A program made the position numbers and the translations under genes. A stretch of 64,000 bases of DNA, from assembly GCF_900112695.1 (NCBI RefSeq), contig NZ_FOMT01000006.1:370692-434691 (forward strand). Reading direction: 5' to 3'. Numbering within the stretch: the first letter of the stretch is position 1; each line of letters begins with the position of its first letter. This document shows, one piece after another, positions 51,284-59,997 of the stretch. The notes beneath the pieces are model-generated. The model was not told the DNA's origin and ran no database searches. It saw only the letters and a program-made list of their open reading frames with translations. This DNA comes from Paenibacillus catalpae (GTDB lineage: Bacteria; Bacillota; Bacilli; Paenibacillales; Paenibacillaceae).

Positions 51284-52600
51284 TTAGTCCATTTCATAGA
51301 TGGAACCGGATTTGCTCGCGTACAGCTCGGCGTAGACCTTCTCTGCATAAGCATCGGTCATGCCGGAAATATAGTCCGCAATGAAGCGGGCCCAGGTCCA
51401 GTTATGCTTGTGCTGGTCGAAGCTGGCCACCCAGTCGGGCGGCAGAATAAGGCGTCCTTGCTCGGGTCTCATGAAGCTGTCCCACAGACGGCGGATCATG
51501 ATTTCGCTGCGCATCTGCAGCCGTTGTACGCGGAAATCCTTAATCAGCGTTACCCAGGCAAGCTTCTTCAGGATCTCCATCGTGCGCAGCAGGTCGATGT
51601 CCTGCTGTCCTTCCAGTACGAACGTTACTTTCTTCCAGCCTTTTGCCGGATCCTCGATAATCCCGACACGTCCGGCAAATACGCTGACCCACCGCGCTTT
51701 CATCTCTCTGCGCGTTCTGGATGATTCATGATCATACAAGGCGTACAGCTCTTCCCACTGCTGCAGATAAGCAGCCAGCACACGCTTCACCATCGCCGGA
51801 ATATCGACCTGATCCCAGCCTACGTCCATATTGCCCTGATCTTCTACGATTTCCTGTACCAGGTTGTCGATCAGCCGCTGATCTTCAAAGAAGGTGCGGT
51901 TCATCTGGATTTTGCCGGCACGGATGCCGTCCTCAATATCATGGGTGGAATAGGCGATATCATCGCAAAGGTCCATTAGCTGGGCTTCCAGCGTGGAACA
52001 GCCTGTCGGCATCACCCATTGCTCGCGTATATGGTTAATGGCATGCCACTCCGAGCTGTATAGACCTTTCAATCTGCCCGGTTCATCCAGGGAATAAGGA
52101 TATTTGTTTGTAGCCAGCAGAACGGCTGCCGTCAGATCAAGTCCGCTGCCGCTGCCTGCGCGTTTCTCCAGAAACATGAGGATACGGAAGTTTTGAGCGT
52201 TGCCCTCGTAGGCGAGGCCGTGTTCCTTCATTAGAAGCCGGTTCAGAACTTCTTCGCCCTTATGGCCGAATGGCGGATGCCCCAGATCATGGGCAAGCGC
52301 AGCGATTTCTACGACGGACGGGTCCAGAACGAGGCCCGGATGTTCCTTTTTACTTAGAAAAGGATATTGTGTTCCGAGGCGCCGTGCCACTTCGCGGGCA
52401 ATCTGCGATACCTCAAGGGAATGGGTTAATCTTGTCCGGTAATAGTCGCCCGATCCGGCGCCAAACACCTGTGATTTGCCTTGCAGCCGCCGGAAGGCGG
52501 GGGATTGAATAAGCCGCGCGTAATCCCGTTCATATTCATCGCGTTCTTCACTGAATGTGCTGAGCGCTGGTTCGTCTAATCGAAATTTTCTTAAGTCCAT
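51284..52600 (-). CDS. dgt: dGTP triphosphohydrolase-like HD-domain protein
   Basis: A 438-residue HD phosphohydrolase of the Dgt family, hydrolysing dNTPs to deoxynucleosides and triphosphate. HD residues are visible: RTRLTHSLEVSQIAREV and ALAHDLGHPPFGHKGEEVL, then LMDLCDDIAYSTHDIEDG. N-terminal RRLQGKSQVF also matches. ATG 52600 is placed by GGAGGAAGGA; the 32-codon upstream frame is not supported. Single gene. Confidence 0.9.
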   Translation of the reverse strand: MDLRKFRLDEPALSTFSEERDEYERDYARLIQSPAFRRLQGKSQVFGAGSGDYYRTRLTHSLEVSQIAREVARRLGTQYPFLSKKEHPGLVLDPSVVEIAALAHDLGHPPFGHKGEEVLNRLLMKEHGLAYEGNAQNFRILMFLEKRAGSGSGLDLTAAVLLATNKYPYSLDEPGRLKGLYSSEWHAINHIREQWVMPTGCSTLEAQLMDLCDDIAYSTHDIEDGIRAGKIQMNRTFFEDQRLIDNLVQEIVEDQGNMDVGWDQVDIPAMVKRVLAAYLQQWEELYALYDHESSRTRREMKARWVSVFAGRVGIIEDPAKGWKKVTFVLEGQQDIDLLRTMEILKKLAWVTLIKDFRVQRLQMRSEIMIRRLWDSFMRPEQGRLILPPDWVASFDQHKHNWTWARFIADYISGMTDAYAEKVYAELYASKSGSIYEMD

Positions 52601-52760
52601 GGTCCTTCCTCCTATGCCGCCCGCACCTAAATTAGTTTTCTGAAAATTGTAGCATATTTCATTCTTAATAAGAATGTTTGTGTAAGGTTTGAACATCTTT
52701 CGTGCTTGAGGTATGCTCTAATTAACGTTTTTATCCATATATTGAGGTGCTGGTCTAGCT

Positions 52761-54209
52761 ATGAATGTCGTGCAGGATATCTCTACGGTCTTTATCGTCC
52801 TGAATATATTGCTGGCGCTGGCGGTTATTTTCCTCGAAAGAAGAGATGCAAGATCGACCTGGGCCTGGCTAATGGTGCTTTATTTCCTGCCAGGGGTCGG
52901 CTTTGTTCTCTATCTCATTCTCGGGCAGCGGCTGCGTAAGCGGAAGCTGAATAAGATGCTCGTGGAAAGCCAGCGTATTATTGAGGATTCCATTGAAGTT
53001 CAGAAGCTTCAATTAGAAGAGCGGCAGATCGCGTTTAATGATCCCGCTACCATCAACTATCAGAGCATGATTCACATGAATCTGGTAGGCAGCTTCGCGC
53101 TGTATACGCAGAACAATGCGGCACAAATTTTTACAACCGGAAAGAGCAAGTTTGATGCGCTGCTGCGAGATATTGAGTCCGCACAACATCATATTCACCT
53201 TGTCTATTACATTGTGCGTAATGACAATCTCGGCAACCGGCTTATTCAGGCGCTGGTGGAGAAGGCGAAGCAGGGCGTACAGGTCAGGTTCCTGTATGAT
53301 CATATCGGCAGCAAAGGTCTTCCGAGGAAATTCTTCAAGGAGCTTAGAGATGCAGGCGGTCAGGCGGCAGCCTTCTTCCCGTCGCGGATTCCATATGTGA
53401 ATCTGAAGATCAATTTCCGGAATCACCGCAAGCTGGTTATCGTTGACGGACGGATCGGTTATATCGGGGGCTTTAATATTGGGGATGAGTATTTGGGCCG
53501 TGACAAATATTTCGGGGAATGGCGGGACACCCATCTGCGTCTTGAGGGAAGGTCGGTCCTGCAAATGCAGGCGCAGTTCCTGATGGACTGGAATCTGGCC
53601 TCCTCGGGAATGGTTGAGCTGGACTATCATTACTTCCCGCGCCACTTCCAGACGGTGGGAACCATTGGCATGCAGGTCGTGGCGAGCGGACCGGATTCGG
53701 CATATCAGCAGATTAAGGATGCCTATATCAGAATGATCTATTCTGCCAAGAAAAGCATCTACCTGCAGACGCCTTATTTTGTCCCTGATGAAAGTCTGAT
53801 GACGGCTCTCAAGATCGCAGCCATGTCCGGTATCGAGGTGAAGGTGATGCTGCCGAGCAAGCCGGATCACTTCTTCGTCTATTGGGCTACCCATTCGTAT
53901 TTGAGCGAGCTTCTGGAGGCCGGCGGCAAGTGTTATATTTACGAACGGGGCTTTCTGCATGCGAAAACGCTCGTGATAGACGGTCAGGTGGCTTCCGTTG
54001 GCACGGCTAATATTGATAACCGCAGTTTTAAGCTTAATTTCGAGATGAACGCTTTTATTTATGACAGTGCGACGGCTGGCGAGCTGGAGAGAATATTCGA
54101 GCATGATCTCGAGGACTGTTATGAGCTTACAATCCACAAATATTTGAAGCGGCCGCTGATGAACAAGTTCAAGGAGTCCATCGCGAGGCTGCTGTCGCCT
54201 ATCCTATAA
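52761..54209 (+). CDS. cls: Cardiolipin synthase
   Basis: A 482-residue phospholipase D-family enzyme that joins two phosphatidylglycerols to cardiolipin. Two N-terminal membrane segments (about 6-26 and 35-55) and two HKD motifs: NHRKLVIVDGRIGYIGGFN (about residue 223) and LHAKTLVIDGQVASVGTANI (about 400). Full length for the Bacillus ClsA type. SD GAGGTG is 12 nt upstream of ATG 52761. It is separated from the PerR region by a hairpin at 54216. Confidence 0.93.
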   Translation: MNVVQDISTVFIVLNILLALAVIFLERRDARSTWAWLMVLYFLPGVGFVLYLILGQRLRKRKLNKMLVESQRIIEDSIEVQKLQLEERQIAFNDPATINYQSMIHMNLVGSFALYTQNNAAQIFTTGKSKFDALLRDIESAQHHIHLVYYIVRNDNLGNRLIQALVEKAKQGVQVRFLYDHIGSKGLPRKFFKELRDAGGQAAAFFPSRIPYVNLKINFRNHRKLVIVDGRIGYIGGFNIGDEYLGRDKYFGEWRDTHLRLEGRSVLQMQAQFLMDWNLASSGMVELDYHYFPRHFQTVGTIGMQVVASGPDSAYQQIKDAYIRMIYSAKKSIYLQTPYFVPDESLMTALKIAAMSGIEVKVMLPSKPDHFFVYWATHSYLSELLEAGGKCYIYERGFLHAKTLVIDGQVASVGTANIDNRSFKLNFEMNAFIYDSATAGELERIFEHDLEDCYELTIHKYLKRPLMNKFKESIARLLSPIL

Positions 54210-54215
54210 TCCGCA

Positions 54216-54262
54216 CAACAAAAAGGGATTCCGCTTATCAATGATAACCGGAATCCCTTTAC
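54216..54262. terminator. Bidirectional terminator after cls and after the candidate ncRNA
   Basis: AAAGGGATTCCGCTTATCA pairs with TGATAACCGGAATCCCTTT (one mismatch). A T tail follows on the minus strand (AAAAA at 54220-54224 on the plus strand) and TTT on the plus strand. Confidence 0.8.
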
Positions 54263-54471
54263 CTTTCTGAATCGCAATTATTCAATTTCGTAGCTCTCCA
54301 TTCTACAACTTGCGTTGCCATAATATCGGATAAGTATTGAATCGGATCAAAAGCCCGACCTTCCTATTGGGTTCCCGCATGTCCGGTTAACCTTGAGAGG
54401 TCTCCTTTCCGGAATTAGTAGGACACGCTTCGCTAACTTACTGCAATGGTCTATCCCCTTTCGTTTGGTGT
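54222..54471 (-). ncRNA. Candidate structured non-coding RNA
   Basis: The minus strand carries a good promoter (TTTACA-N17-TATGAT, plus-strand 54506 down to 54478), about 250 nt without a convincing ORF, and an intrinsic terminator at 54216-54262. The transcript contains several hairpin-capable segments, such as CCGG...CCGG around 54370-54400, and a possible closing helix CTACA/TGTAG. Size and layout would allow a 6S-like or another regulatory RNA; no family signature was recognised. It diverges from the perR-like gene. Confidence 0.5.
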
Positions 54472-54477
54472 AGGTCT

Positions 54478-54506
54478 ATCATAAACTATTGTTTCAATTT
54501 TGTAAA
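54478..54506 (-). promoter_or_regulatory. Promoter of the candidate ncRNA
   Basis: Minus strand: TTTACA (54506-54501), 17-bp spacer, TATGAT (54483-54478). One mismatch in each hexamer. Confidence 0.6.
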
Positions 54507-54613
54507 TATTCTGATAATTATTTTTTTGTATAGCCTGACAACGGATTCTATAACGTAATCGCATGACATATAGGAAGAGAATTGAATTTGGGTTGATCTC
54601 GCTGCTATTTAGA

Positions 54614-54630
54614 TTTATACTTAGTCTAAA
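54614..54630. promoter_or_regulatory. Candidate Per box before the perR-like gene
   Basis: TTTATACTTAGTCTAAA shares TTTA and AGTCTAAA with the perfect palindrome before katA (55914-55930). Likely an autoregulatory Fur/PerR-type site 28 bp before the start codon. Confidence 0.55.
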
Positions 54631-54657
54631 TTAACTCATTTTAAGGAATGAATCGAT

Positions 54658-55044
54658 ATGACAAAAATAAATTTAACGACACAGCGGAAAGCGATTCTCG
54701 AGGCGATTCAAGATTCCCATGATCATCCGACTGCCGCAGATGTTATTGAGCGGCTTCGTGACAAGGGCATCAGCTTTGCTTACGGAACGGTATACAATTC
54801 ACTCCGGTATTTGAGCGATGCCGGCCTTATCCGGGAATTAAAGCTTGGAGAGGCGGTCAGCCGTTATGACGCAAGAATGGACGACCATCATCATATCATG
54901 TGCAAGCAGTGCGGGCGCGTAGAGGAAGTGTTGACCGAATTGCCGGAGGAATGGCTCAGGAAAATTGCGGCTGAAACGAAATTTACCGTCCAGGACGCAC
55001 ATGTTGTATTAGAGGGGGTATGCGAGTTATGCGCCAGCCGGTAG
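54658..55044 (+). CDS. perR: Fur-family peroxide regulator (PerR-like)
   Basis: A 128-residue Fur-family repressor. DNA-binding winged helix (about 1-78: TTQRKAILEAIQ, ISFAYGTVYNSLRYL), the regulatory metal region (DDHHHIMCKQCGRVEEV) and a second C-x2-C (CELCASR) complete the structural zinc site. PerR rather than Fur is favoured because catalase lies two genes downstream and both carry related TTTAGA/TCTAAA-type boxes. The start is ATG 54658 after AAGGAATG. It overlaps the next gene by 25 bp. Confidence 0.85.
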   Translation: MTKINLTTQRKAILEAIQDSHDHPTAADVIERLRDKGISFAYGTVYNSLRYLSDAGLIRELKLGEAVSRYDARMDDHHHIMCKQCGRVEEVLTELPEEWLRKIAAETKFTVQDAHVVLEGVCELCASR

Positions 55045-55820
55045 AAGACAATCGAGCGGAAGGCATGCCGCCCGGTGCCGTTGCCCGGGAGGGCAGCAGG
55101 TCAATGGAGGATCTGTTCGCGGAGGGAAAGGCATGCTCCCTGACGAAGCGGATTATGACGGTCAGTCCCTTTCCCGAAAGAATGAATAGTCTGCTGCATT
55201 TGCTTACGGCCGAATGCTTCGATCTGTTTACGCTTCATGATCTGAACAAGGCCTTCGTCAGCAGCCTGCAGCCGGAGCTGATCATTTATGATGCTACTCC
55301 ACATCCGCTTATACCGGATGCCGTAGATGCCCTGCATGCTGCCATGACTCAGACTGCGCACATTAACGGCGCTTCACTGTTGTTCCTGGTCCACGAGGAT
55401 GCTCGGGTTATGGCTGCGGCTATTCCGCAGCATGCCGAGCTGCTCGTATGGCCTTCGAATCCGCAGACTGCACTTCAACAGGTGAACCGGATGCTGGGGG
55501 AATGGAAGGCTCCTGATCAATCCAGCTATCGGTTCAAGGACTTAACTGTTGATCTGAAGAAAATGGCGGTGTACCGCAGCAGTGAGCGGATTGAGCTGAC
55601 CAAGACCGAATATGATCTTCTGCTCATGTTCCTGACATCGGGAGGGGCCGTACTTACCCGAGAGGCGATGTTTGACTCCGTGTGGGGAAGCCAATATTTT
55701 GGCGGTAGCAATGTCGTTGACGTGCATATCAAGACACTCCGCCGCAAGCTGAAGGACAGTGCCGTCGCGCCGCATTACATTGCAACGGTGCGCGGGGTCG
55801 GGTACCGGCTTGTGGAGTAA
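55020..55820 (+). CDS. Winged-helix regulator with degenerate receiver-like N-terminus
   Basis: A 266-residue OmpR/PhoB-type DNA-binding protein. The C-terminal winged helix (about 168-266) is intact: RFKDLTVDLKKMAVYRSSE, LTKTEYDLLLMFLTSGG, VDVHIKTLRRKL, TVRGVGYRLVE. The N-terminal half (about 45-160) has receiver-like strands (LIIYDATPHPL) but no clear phosphorylation triad, so it is probably not a standard response regulator and no kinase is adjacent. ATG 55020 lies within the end of perR and is preceded by GAGGGGG, so the two are co-translated, suggesting a shared role in oxidative stress or catalase control. Confidence 0.8.
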   Translation: MRVMRQPVEDNRAEGMPPGAVAREGSRSMEDLFAEGKACSLTKRIMTVSPFPERMNSLLHLLTAECFDLFTLHDLNKAFVSSLQPELIIYDATPHPLIPDAVDALHAAMTQTAHINGASLLFLVHEDARVMAAAIPQHAELLVWPSNPQTALQQVNRMLGEWKAPDQSSYRFKDLTVDLKKMAVYRSSERIELTKTEYDLLLMFLTSGGAVLTREAMFDSVWGSQYFGGSNVVDVHIKTLRRKLKDSAVAPHYIATVRGVGYRLVE

Positions 55821-55913
55821 CGGGGAAATGTATCTCTTCATTTGTTCTTCATTATGATTTCATCTAACGTTCATGACACGGTTGAGCCATAACCTTACAA
55901 TAGGATTATAAGA

Positions 55914-55930
55914 TTTAGATCAAGTCTAAA
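55914..55930. promoter_or_regulatory. Candidate Per box before katA
   Basis: TTTAGATCAAGTCTAAA, with TTTAGA/TCTAAA arms in a 17-bp palindrome, lies 25 bp before the katA start, just after a TTATAA -10-like element. It is related to the box before the perR-like gene. Confidence 0.6.
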
Positions 55931-55954
55931 TATAAATAATCCGGAGGTAACCAT

Positions 55955-57412
55955 ATGATCAACCATTTAACAACGAACCAGGGAACACCAGTTGGCGATA
56001 ATCAAAATTCCAGAACAGCGGGTCAGCGCGGCCCGACATTACTGGAAGACTATCATCTGATCGAGAAGATCGCCCACTTTGACCGGGAGCGGATTCCAGA
56101 GCGTGTTGTTCATGCCCGTGGAGCCGGCGCACATGGCGTATTCCGGGTCGCAAACAGCATGAAGGAGCATACGAAAGCTGCGTTCCTTGCGGAAGAGGGG
56201 AAAGAAACCGATGTATTCGTCCGGTTCTCCACCGTTATTCACGGTACGGGATCGCCGGAGACGGCGCGTGACCCGCGGGGGTTTGCCGTGAAGTTCTATA
56301 CGGAGGAAGGCAACCTGGATATTGTCGGCAACCATCTGCCGGTCTTCTTCATCCGTGATGCGATCAAATTCCCGGATATGGTGCATTCCCTGAAGCCGTC
56401 TCCGCGCACGAATATTCAGGAGCCTGGCCGTTATTGGGATTTCATGACGCTCTCGCCGGAATCGACTCATATGCTTACCTGGGTATTCTCCGATGACGGA
56501 ACGCCTGCTTCCTACCGGGAGATGGATGGCTTTGGCGTTCATGCATTCAAGTGGATTAACGGGCAGGGCAAAGTGACTTACGTGAAGTACCATTGGAAGT
56601 CGAAGCAGGGTGTCCGTAATTTCACGGCTGCAGAAGCTGGGGAGATGCAGGGTAAAGACTTCAACCACGCGACCCGGGACTTATACGATTCAATCGAACT
56701 CGGCAGTTATCCGGAATGGGATCTGCATGTGCAGCTGATGCCGAGCGAGCATCTTGACCGTTATTCGTTTGATCCGCTGGATCCTACGAAGGTATGGCCG
56801 GAAGATATGTATCCGCTGCAGCTTGTGGGCACGATGCAGCTGAACCGGAATCCGGACAACTATTTTGCCGAAGTCGAGCAGTCGGCTTTTGCCCCAAGCG
56901 CGCTTGTACCGGGGATTGAGCCGTCTGAAGACAAGCTCCTGCAAGGCCGCCTGTTCTCGTATCCGGATGCGCAGCGCTACCGTCTTGGCGCGAACTATTT
57001 GCACATTCCGGTTAACTGCCCGTATGCGCCGGTCCGCAACCATCAGCGTGACGGTGCGATGACGATGAAGGCCGATTCTCGGGCGGTCAACTATGAGCCT
57101 AACAGCTCTTCCGACAGCCCGCAGGAAGCTCCTGAATATATGGACAGCCATGCGCCTCTGCAAGGCTCTGCAGGACGCCGGAAGATCGATAAAACCGATG
57201 ATTTCACGCAAGCGGGCGAGCGCTACTTATCGCTGTCGCCGGAGCAGCGGGATAATCTGGTCAGCAATCTGGTGAATGACCTGAAGCAAACGAATGAAGC
57301 TATTCAGCTGCGCGCGGTATGCAACTTTTTCCGTGCCAATGTGGAATTCGGCATCCGTCTCTCGAAAGGGCTTGGCGTAGATATCAGCGCCTATATGCAG
57401 CACCAGCGTTAA
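55955..57412 (+). CDS. katA: Heme catalase
   Basis: A 485-residue monofunctional clade-3 type catalase breaking down H2O2. Active-site His is in RVVHARGAGAHG (about residue 51), Asn in GNHLPVFFIRD, and the heme-ligand Tyr in RLFSYPDAQRYRLG (about 335). CCGGAGG precedes ATG 55955. Control by the upstream PerR-like protein is likely, given the box at 55914. The terminator at 57428 ends it. Confidence 0.95.
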   Translation: MINHLTTNQGTPVGDNQNSRTAGQRGPTLLEDYHLIEKIAHFDRERIPERVVHARGAGAHGVFRVANSMKEHTKAAFLAEEGKETDVFVRFSTVIHGTGSPETARDPRGFAVKFYTEEGNLDIVGNHLPVFFIRDAIKFPDMVHSLKPSPRTNIQEPGRYWDFMTLSPESTHMLTWVFSDDGTPASYREMDGFGVHAFKWINGQGKVTYVKYHWKSKQGVRNFTAAEAGEMQGKDFNHATRDLYDSIELGSYPEWDLHVQLMPSEHLDRYSFDPLDPTKVWPEDMYPLQLVGTMQLNRNPDNYFAEVEQSAFAPSALVPGIEPSEDKLLQGRLFSYPDAQRYRLGANYLHIPVNCPYAPVRNHQRDGAMTMKADSRAVNYEPNSSSDSPQEAPEYMDSHAPLQGSAGRRKIDKTDDFTQAGERYLSLSPEQRDNLVSNLVNDLKQTNEAIQLRAVCNFFRANVEFGIRLSKGLGVDISAYMQHQR

Positions 57413-57427
57413 TATATAACCGGTACC

Positions 57428-57474
57428 AACGGTCAAGGCCTATCGTTTATCGATTGGGCTTTGGCCGTTTTTTT
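57428..57474 (+). terminator. Terminator of katA
   Basis: AACGGTCAAGGCC pairs imperfectly with GGGCTTTGGCCGTT, with an inner ATCG stem, followed by T residues. Confidence 0.75.
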
Positions 57475-57631
57475 GAAATATAAGAAAGTATAAATTTTTG
57501 GTATACTGTACGTATATTCCATTCGCTAAACGTACTCCTAAAAGAATGGCTGCATGCTTTTTGCGGTTAGGCGGAGCCGTTTACGCTTGTGACACTATTT
57601 TCGTAACCGATTACATAACGAGGTGAGAAGA

Positions 57632-58612
57632 ATGCAATATCGCGGGTTAGGTTCTTCGGAATTGAAAGTAAGCGAGATTAGCTTTGGCACTTGGGCGATT
57701 GGCGGTGCCTGGGGCAATGTAAATGATAAAGAGTCGCTGCTCGCGCTTGAGGCGGCAATCGACAGCGGCGTTAACTTCTTTGATACGGCTGACGTGTATG
57801 GCGACGGCCTTAGCGAGCGCCTGCTGGCTCAGGCGGCCAAAGGCCGCGAGGATGAGATTCATATTGCGACAAAGTTCTGCCGGGCGGGTGATATTCATGA
57901 TCCGGCGACTTATTCTGAAGCTTCTGTGCGCGCATATTGCGAAGCAAGCCTGAAGCGGCTTGCGCGCGAGCGGATTGATCTGTACCAGATCCACTGCCCG
58001 CCGATGTCGATCCTGAAGGACGGCAGCGTATTTGGCGTACTGGACAAGCTGCAGCAGGAAGGGAAGATTCGTCATTACGGCGTCAGCGTGGAGTCGGTGG
58101 AGGAAGGTCTCTTCTGTCTGGAGCAGCCGAATGTCCGTGCGCTGCAGGTGATCTATAATATTTTCCGTCAAAAGCCCCTTGAGCTGCTGAATGAAGCGCA
58201 TCGCCGCGGCGTTGGCATTCTGGTTCGCCTTCCGCTGGCCAGCGGCCTTCTGACAGGAAAGTTTACGGCAGCTTCCACGTTTGAAGCGGATGATCACCGC
58301 CGATTTAACGAGAACGGCGAATCCTTTAACGTAGGCGAGACCTTCGCCGGGCTTGGCTTTGCCAAAGGCGTCGAGCTGGCTGACCAGCTGCGCTGGATCG
58401 CGGAGGGCCGCGGCAATATGACGCGTGCTTCGCTGCGCTGGCTCCTGGATCATGAAGCGGTAACCTGCGTTATTCCGGGCTTCCGCAATGTGCGTCAGGT
58501 TGAAGACAATCTTGCGGCGATCGACGTGCCGTCGTTCACAGAGGGTGAACGCGAGCGGCTTGCGGCTTTCTATCAGGAGCAGGTTCATCCGTTTATCCGC
58601 GGATCGTACTAA
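57632..58612 (+). CDS. Aldo/keto reductase
   Basis: A 326-residue AKR. Catalytic Asp/Tyr are in FFDTADVYGDGLSE, Lys in IATKFC and His in YQIHCPP. The cofactor-binding end has VTCVIPGFRNVRQVEDN. Start ATG 57632 is 6 nt after GAGGTGAG; a GTG nine bases earlier overlaps that SD. Third AKR of the window, closest in plan to the one at 44512. The substrate is unknown. Confidence 0.9.
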   Translation: MQYRGLGSSELKVSEISFGTWAIGGAWGNVNDKESLLALEAAIDSGVNFFDTADVYGDGLSERLLAQAAKGREDEIHIATKFCRAGDIHDPATYSEASVRAYCEASLKRLARERIDLYQIHCPPMSILKDGSVFGVLDKLQQEGKIRHYGVSVESVEEGLFCLEQPNVRALQVIYNIFRQKPLELLNEAHRRGVGILVRLPLASGLLTGKFTAASTFEADDHRRFNENGESFNVGETFAGLGFAKGVELADQLRWIAEGRGNMTRASLRWLLDHEAVTCVIPGFRNVRQVEDNLAAIDVPSFTEGERERLAAFYQEQVHPFIRGSY

Positions 58613-58690
58613 TTCGGCTCGTTTGCACTGTTTTTTATTTTGCAGTACGATGGGGTAGTCAATACTTGCCTGAAATGAGGATAGATCAAG

Positions 58691-59176
58691 ATGCTATCTG
58701 CCTATACACATCTCATTCAAATTGCGTCCATCGTTTTTTCGGTTTGCGCTGGTCTAACGCTTATTATTCTCCGCATGCGGGCAGGCAAGCAGCCGACCAG
58801 TTTGCGTAAAATCATTATACCGCCGCTTGGCATGTCGACGGGTTTTGTCATGTTTGCTTTTCCGATTACGCATATCCACTGGTTGTGGGGTGTATCAGCA
58901 TTTGGTACGGGGATGCTGATCTTCTCGTTCCCTCTCATCGTCACAACGCGTCTTGAGAGAATAGAATCAGATATTTTCGTCCGCCGGTCGAAGGCGTTTA
59001 TCTTCATCATGCTGACTTTGCTCGCTATCCGGCTTGCGCTGCACAGCGTAGTCGAGCAATACATGTCGATTCCGCAGACGGGCGCATTGTTCTACCTGCT
59101 GGCCTTCGGGATGATTCTCCCATGGCGGCTTGCAATGGTCGGGGACTTTATGCGCCTGCAAAAAGCAGAAATGTAA
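58691..59176 (+). CDS. CcdC-like membrane protein
   Basis: A 161-residue integral membrane protein with about five transmembrane segments. The motif PTSLRKIIIPPLGMSTGF matches the CcdC/DUF1453-type family linked to cytochrome c maturation in Bacillus, though that role is not proven. No thiol motif. Monocistronic, with the terminator at 59182. Confidence 0.8.
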   Translation: MLSAYTHLIQIASIVFSVCAGLTLIILRMRAGKQPTSLRKIIIPPLGMSTGFVMFAFPITHIHWLWGVSAFGTGMLIFSFPLIVTTRLERIESDIFVRRSKAFIFIMLTLLAIRLALHSVVEQYMSIPQTGALFYLLAFGMILPWRLAMVGDFMRLQKAEM

Positions 59177-59181
59177 CGGGG

Positions 59182-59214
59182 AACGGGACGTGCCGGCGGC
59201 ACGCCCCGTTTTTA
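59182..59214 (+). terminator. Terminator of the ccdC-like gene
   Basis: AACGGGACGTGCCG pairs with CGGCACGCCCCGTT (one mismatch), followed by TTTTT. Confidence 0.8.
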
Positions 59215-59304
59215 TTGGGTGACGGTAACAAGGAAAAACCGAGTTATTCGGCTCTGCTTGTCGGCCGCTGAATTTAAAACCGGTGCCTCGAACTATCTAT
59301 GTAT

Positions 59305-59347
59305 TTGACATGAGGCTCCGGATTATGATATAAATTGTATACAATTT
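59305..59347 (+). promoter_or_regulatory. Promoter with OhrR-like palindrome at the glutathione peroxidase gene
   Basis: TTGACA (59305-59310), 18-bp spacer, TATAAA (59329-59334). The perfect 16-bp palindrome AAATTGTATACAATTT (59332-59347) overlaps the -10 and start region. Its core equals the AATTGTATACAATT centre of the known OhrR operator of Bacillus, so repression by an organic-peroxide-sensing MarR-type regulator is likely; no such gene is adjacent. Confidence 0.7.
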
Positions 59348-59385
59348 AATTTAATAAAACCATTTAACTGGAGGAGGAAGTTATC

Positions 59386-59931
59386 ATGACGGTTTATTCA
59401 TTCGAAGCAGATACAATCAGAGGGCAAAAGGTGAGCTTGGAGGATTATAAGGGCAAGGTTCTCATCATCGTAAATACAGCAAGCAAATGCGGCTTCACCC
59501 CGCAATATTCCGATCTTCAGAAGGTGTACGAGCAATATAAAGACCAGGGACTTGAGATTCTGGGCTTCCCGAGCAACCAATTTGGCGAGCAGGAGCCGGG
59601 CTCGAACTCGGATGTACAGGAATTCTGCCAGATCAATTACGGAGTATCGTTCCCGCTGTTTGCGAAGACAGATGTACGGGAAGAATCCGCGCATCCTTTG
59701 TTCGCTTATTTGAGCGAGCAGGCGCCATTCCATGGTTTCGATACAACCGAGCCAAGCGGTAAAATGCTGCACGCCTTCCTGTCGGAAAAGCTGCCTCATT
59801 ACCTGGAAGGCAATGATATCAAATGGAACTTTACGAAATTCCTCGTTGACCGCGAAGGCAACGTGGTTAAACGGTTTGAGTCGACGGACGAGCCGTTAAA
59901 TATGACCGCAGATATCGAGAAGCTGCTGTAA
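59386..59931 (+). CDS. Glutathione peroxidase family thiol peroxidase
   Basis: A 181-residue GPx-fold enzyme with Cys35 (NTASKCGFTPQ) in place of selenocysteine, plus FPSNQFGEQEPG and IKWNFTKFLVD carrying the Gln, Trp and Asn of the catalytic tetrad. Bacterial Cys-GPx enzymes usually take electrons from thioredoxin. They reduce lipid and organic hydroperoxides, which agrees with the OhrR-like operator upstream. AGGAGG lies before ATG 59386. Confidence 0.93.
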   Translation: MTVYSFEADTIRGQKVSLEDYKGKVLIIVNTASKCGFTPQYSDLQKVYEQYKDQGLEILGFPSNQFGEQEPGSNSDVQEFCQINYGVSFPLFAKTDVREESAHPLFAYLSEQAPFHGFDTTEPSGKMLHAFLSEKLPHYLEGNDIKWNFTKFLVDREGNVVKRFESTDEPLNMTADIEKLL

Positions 59932-59949
59932 TAGCAGCGGATATGGAAG

Positions 59950-59988
59950 AGCTCATGTTGCCCGTACAAGGCAGCATGGGCTTTTTTT
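59950..59988 (+). terminator. Terminator of the glutathione peroxidase gene
   Basis: AGCTCATG...CATGGGCT arms with an inner TGC/GCA stem, followed by seven T. Confidence 0.8.
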
Positions 59989-59997
59989 AATGCGGAT

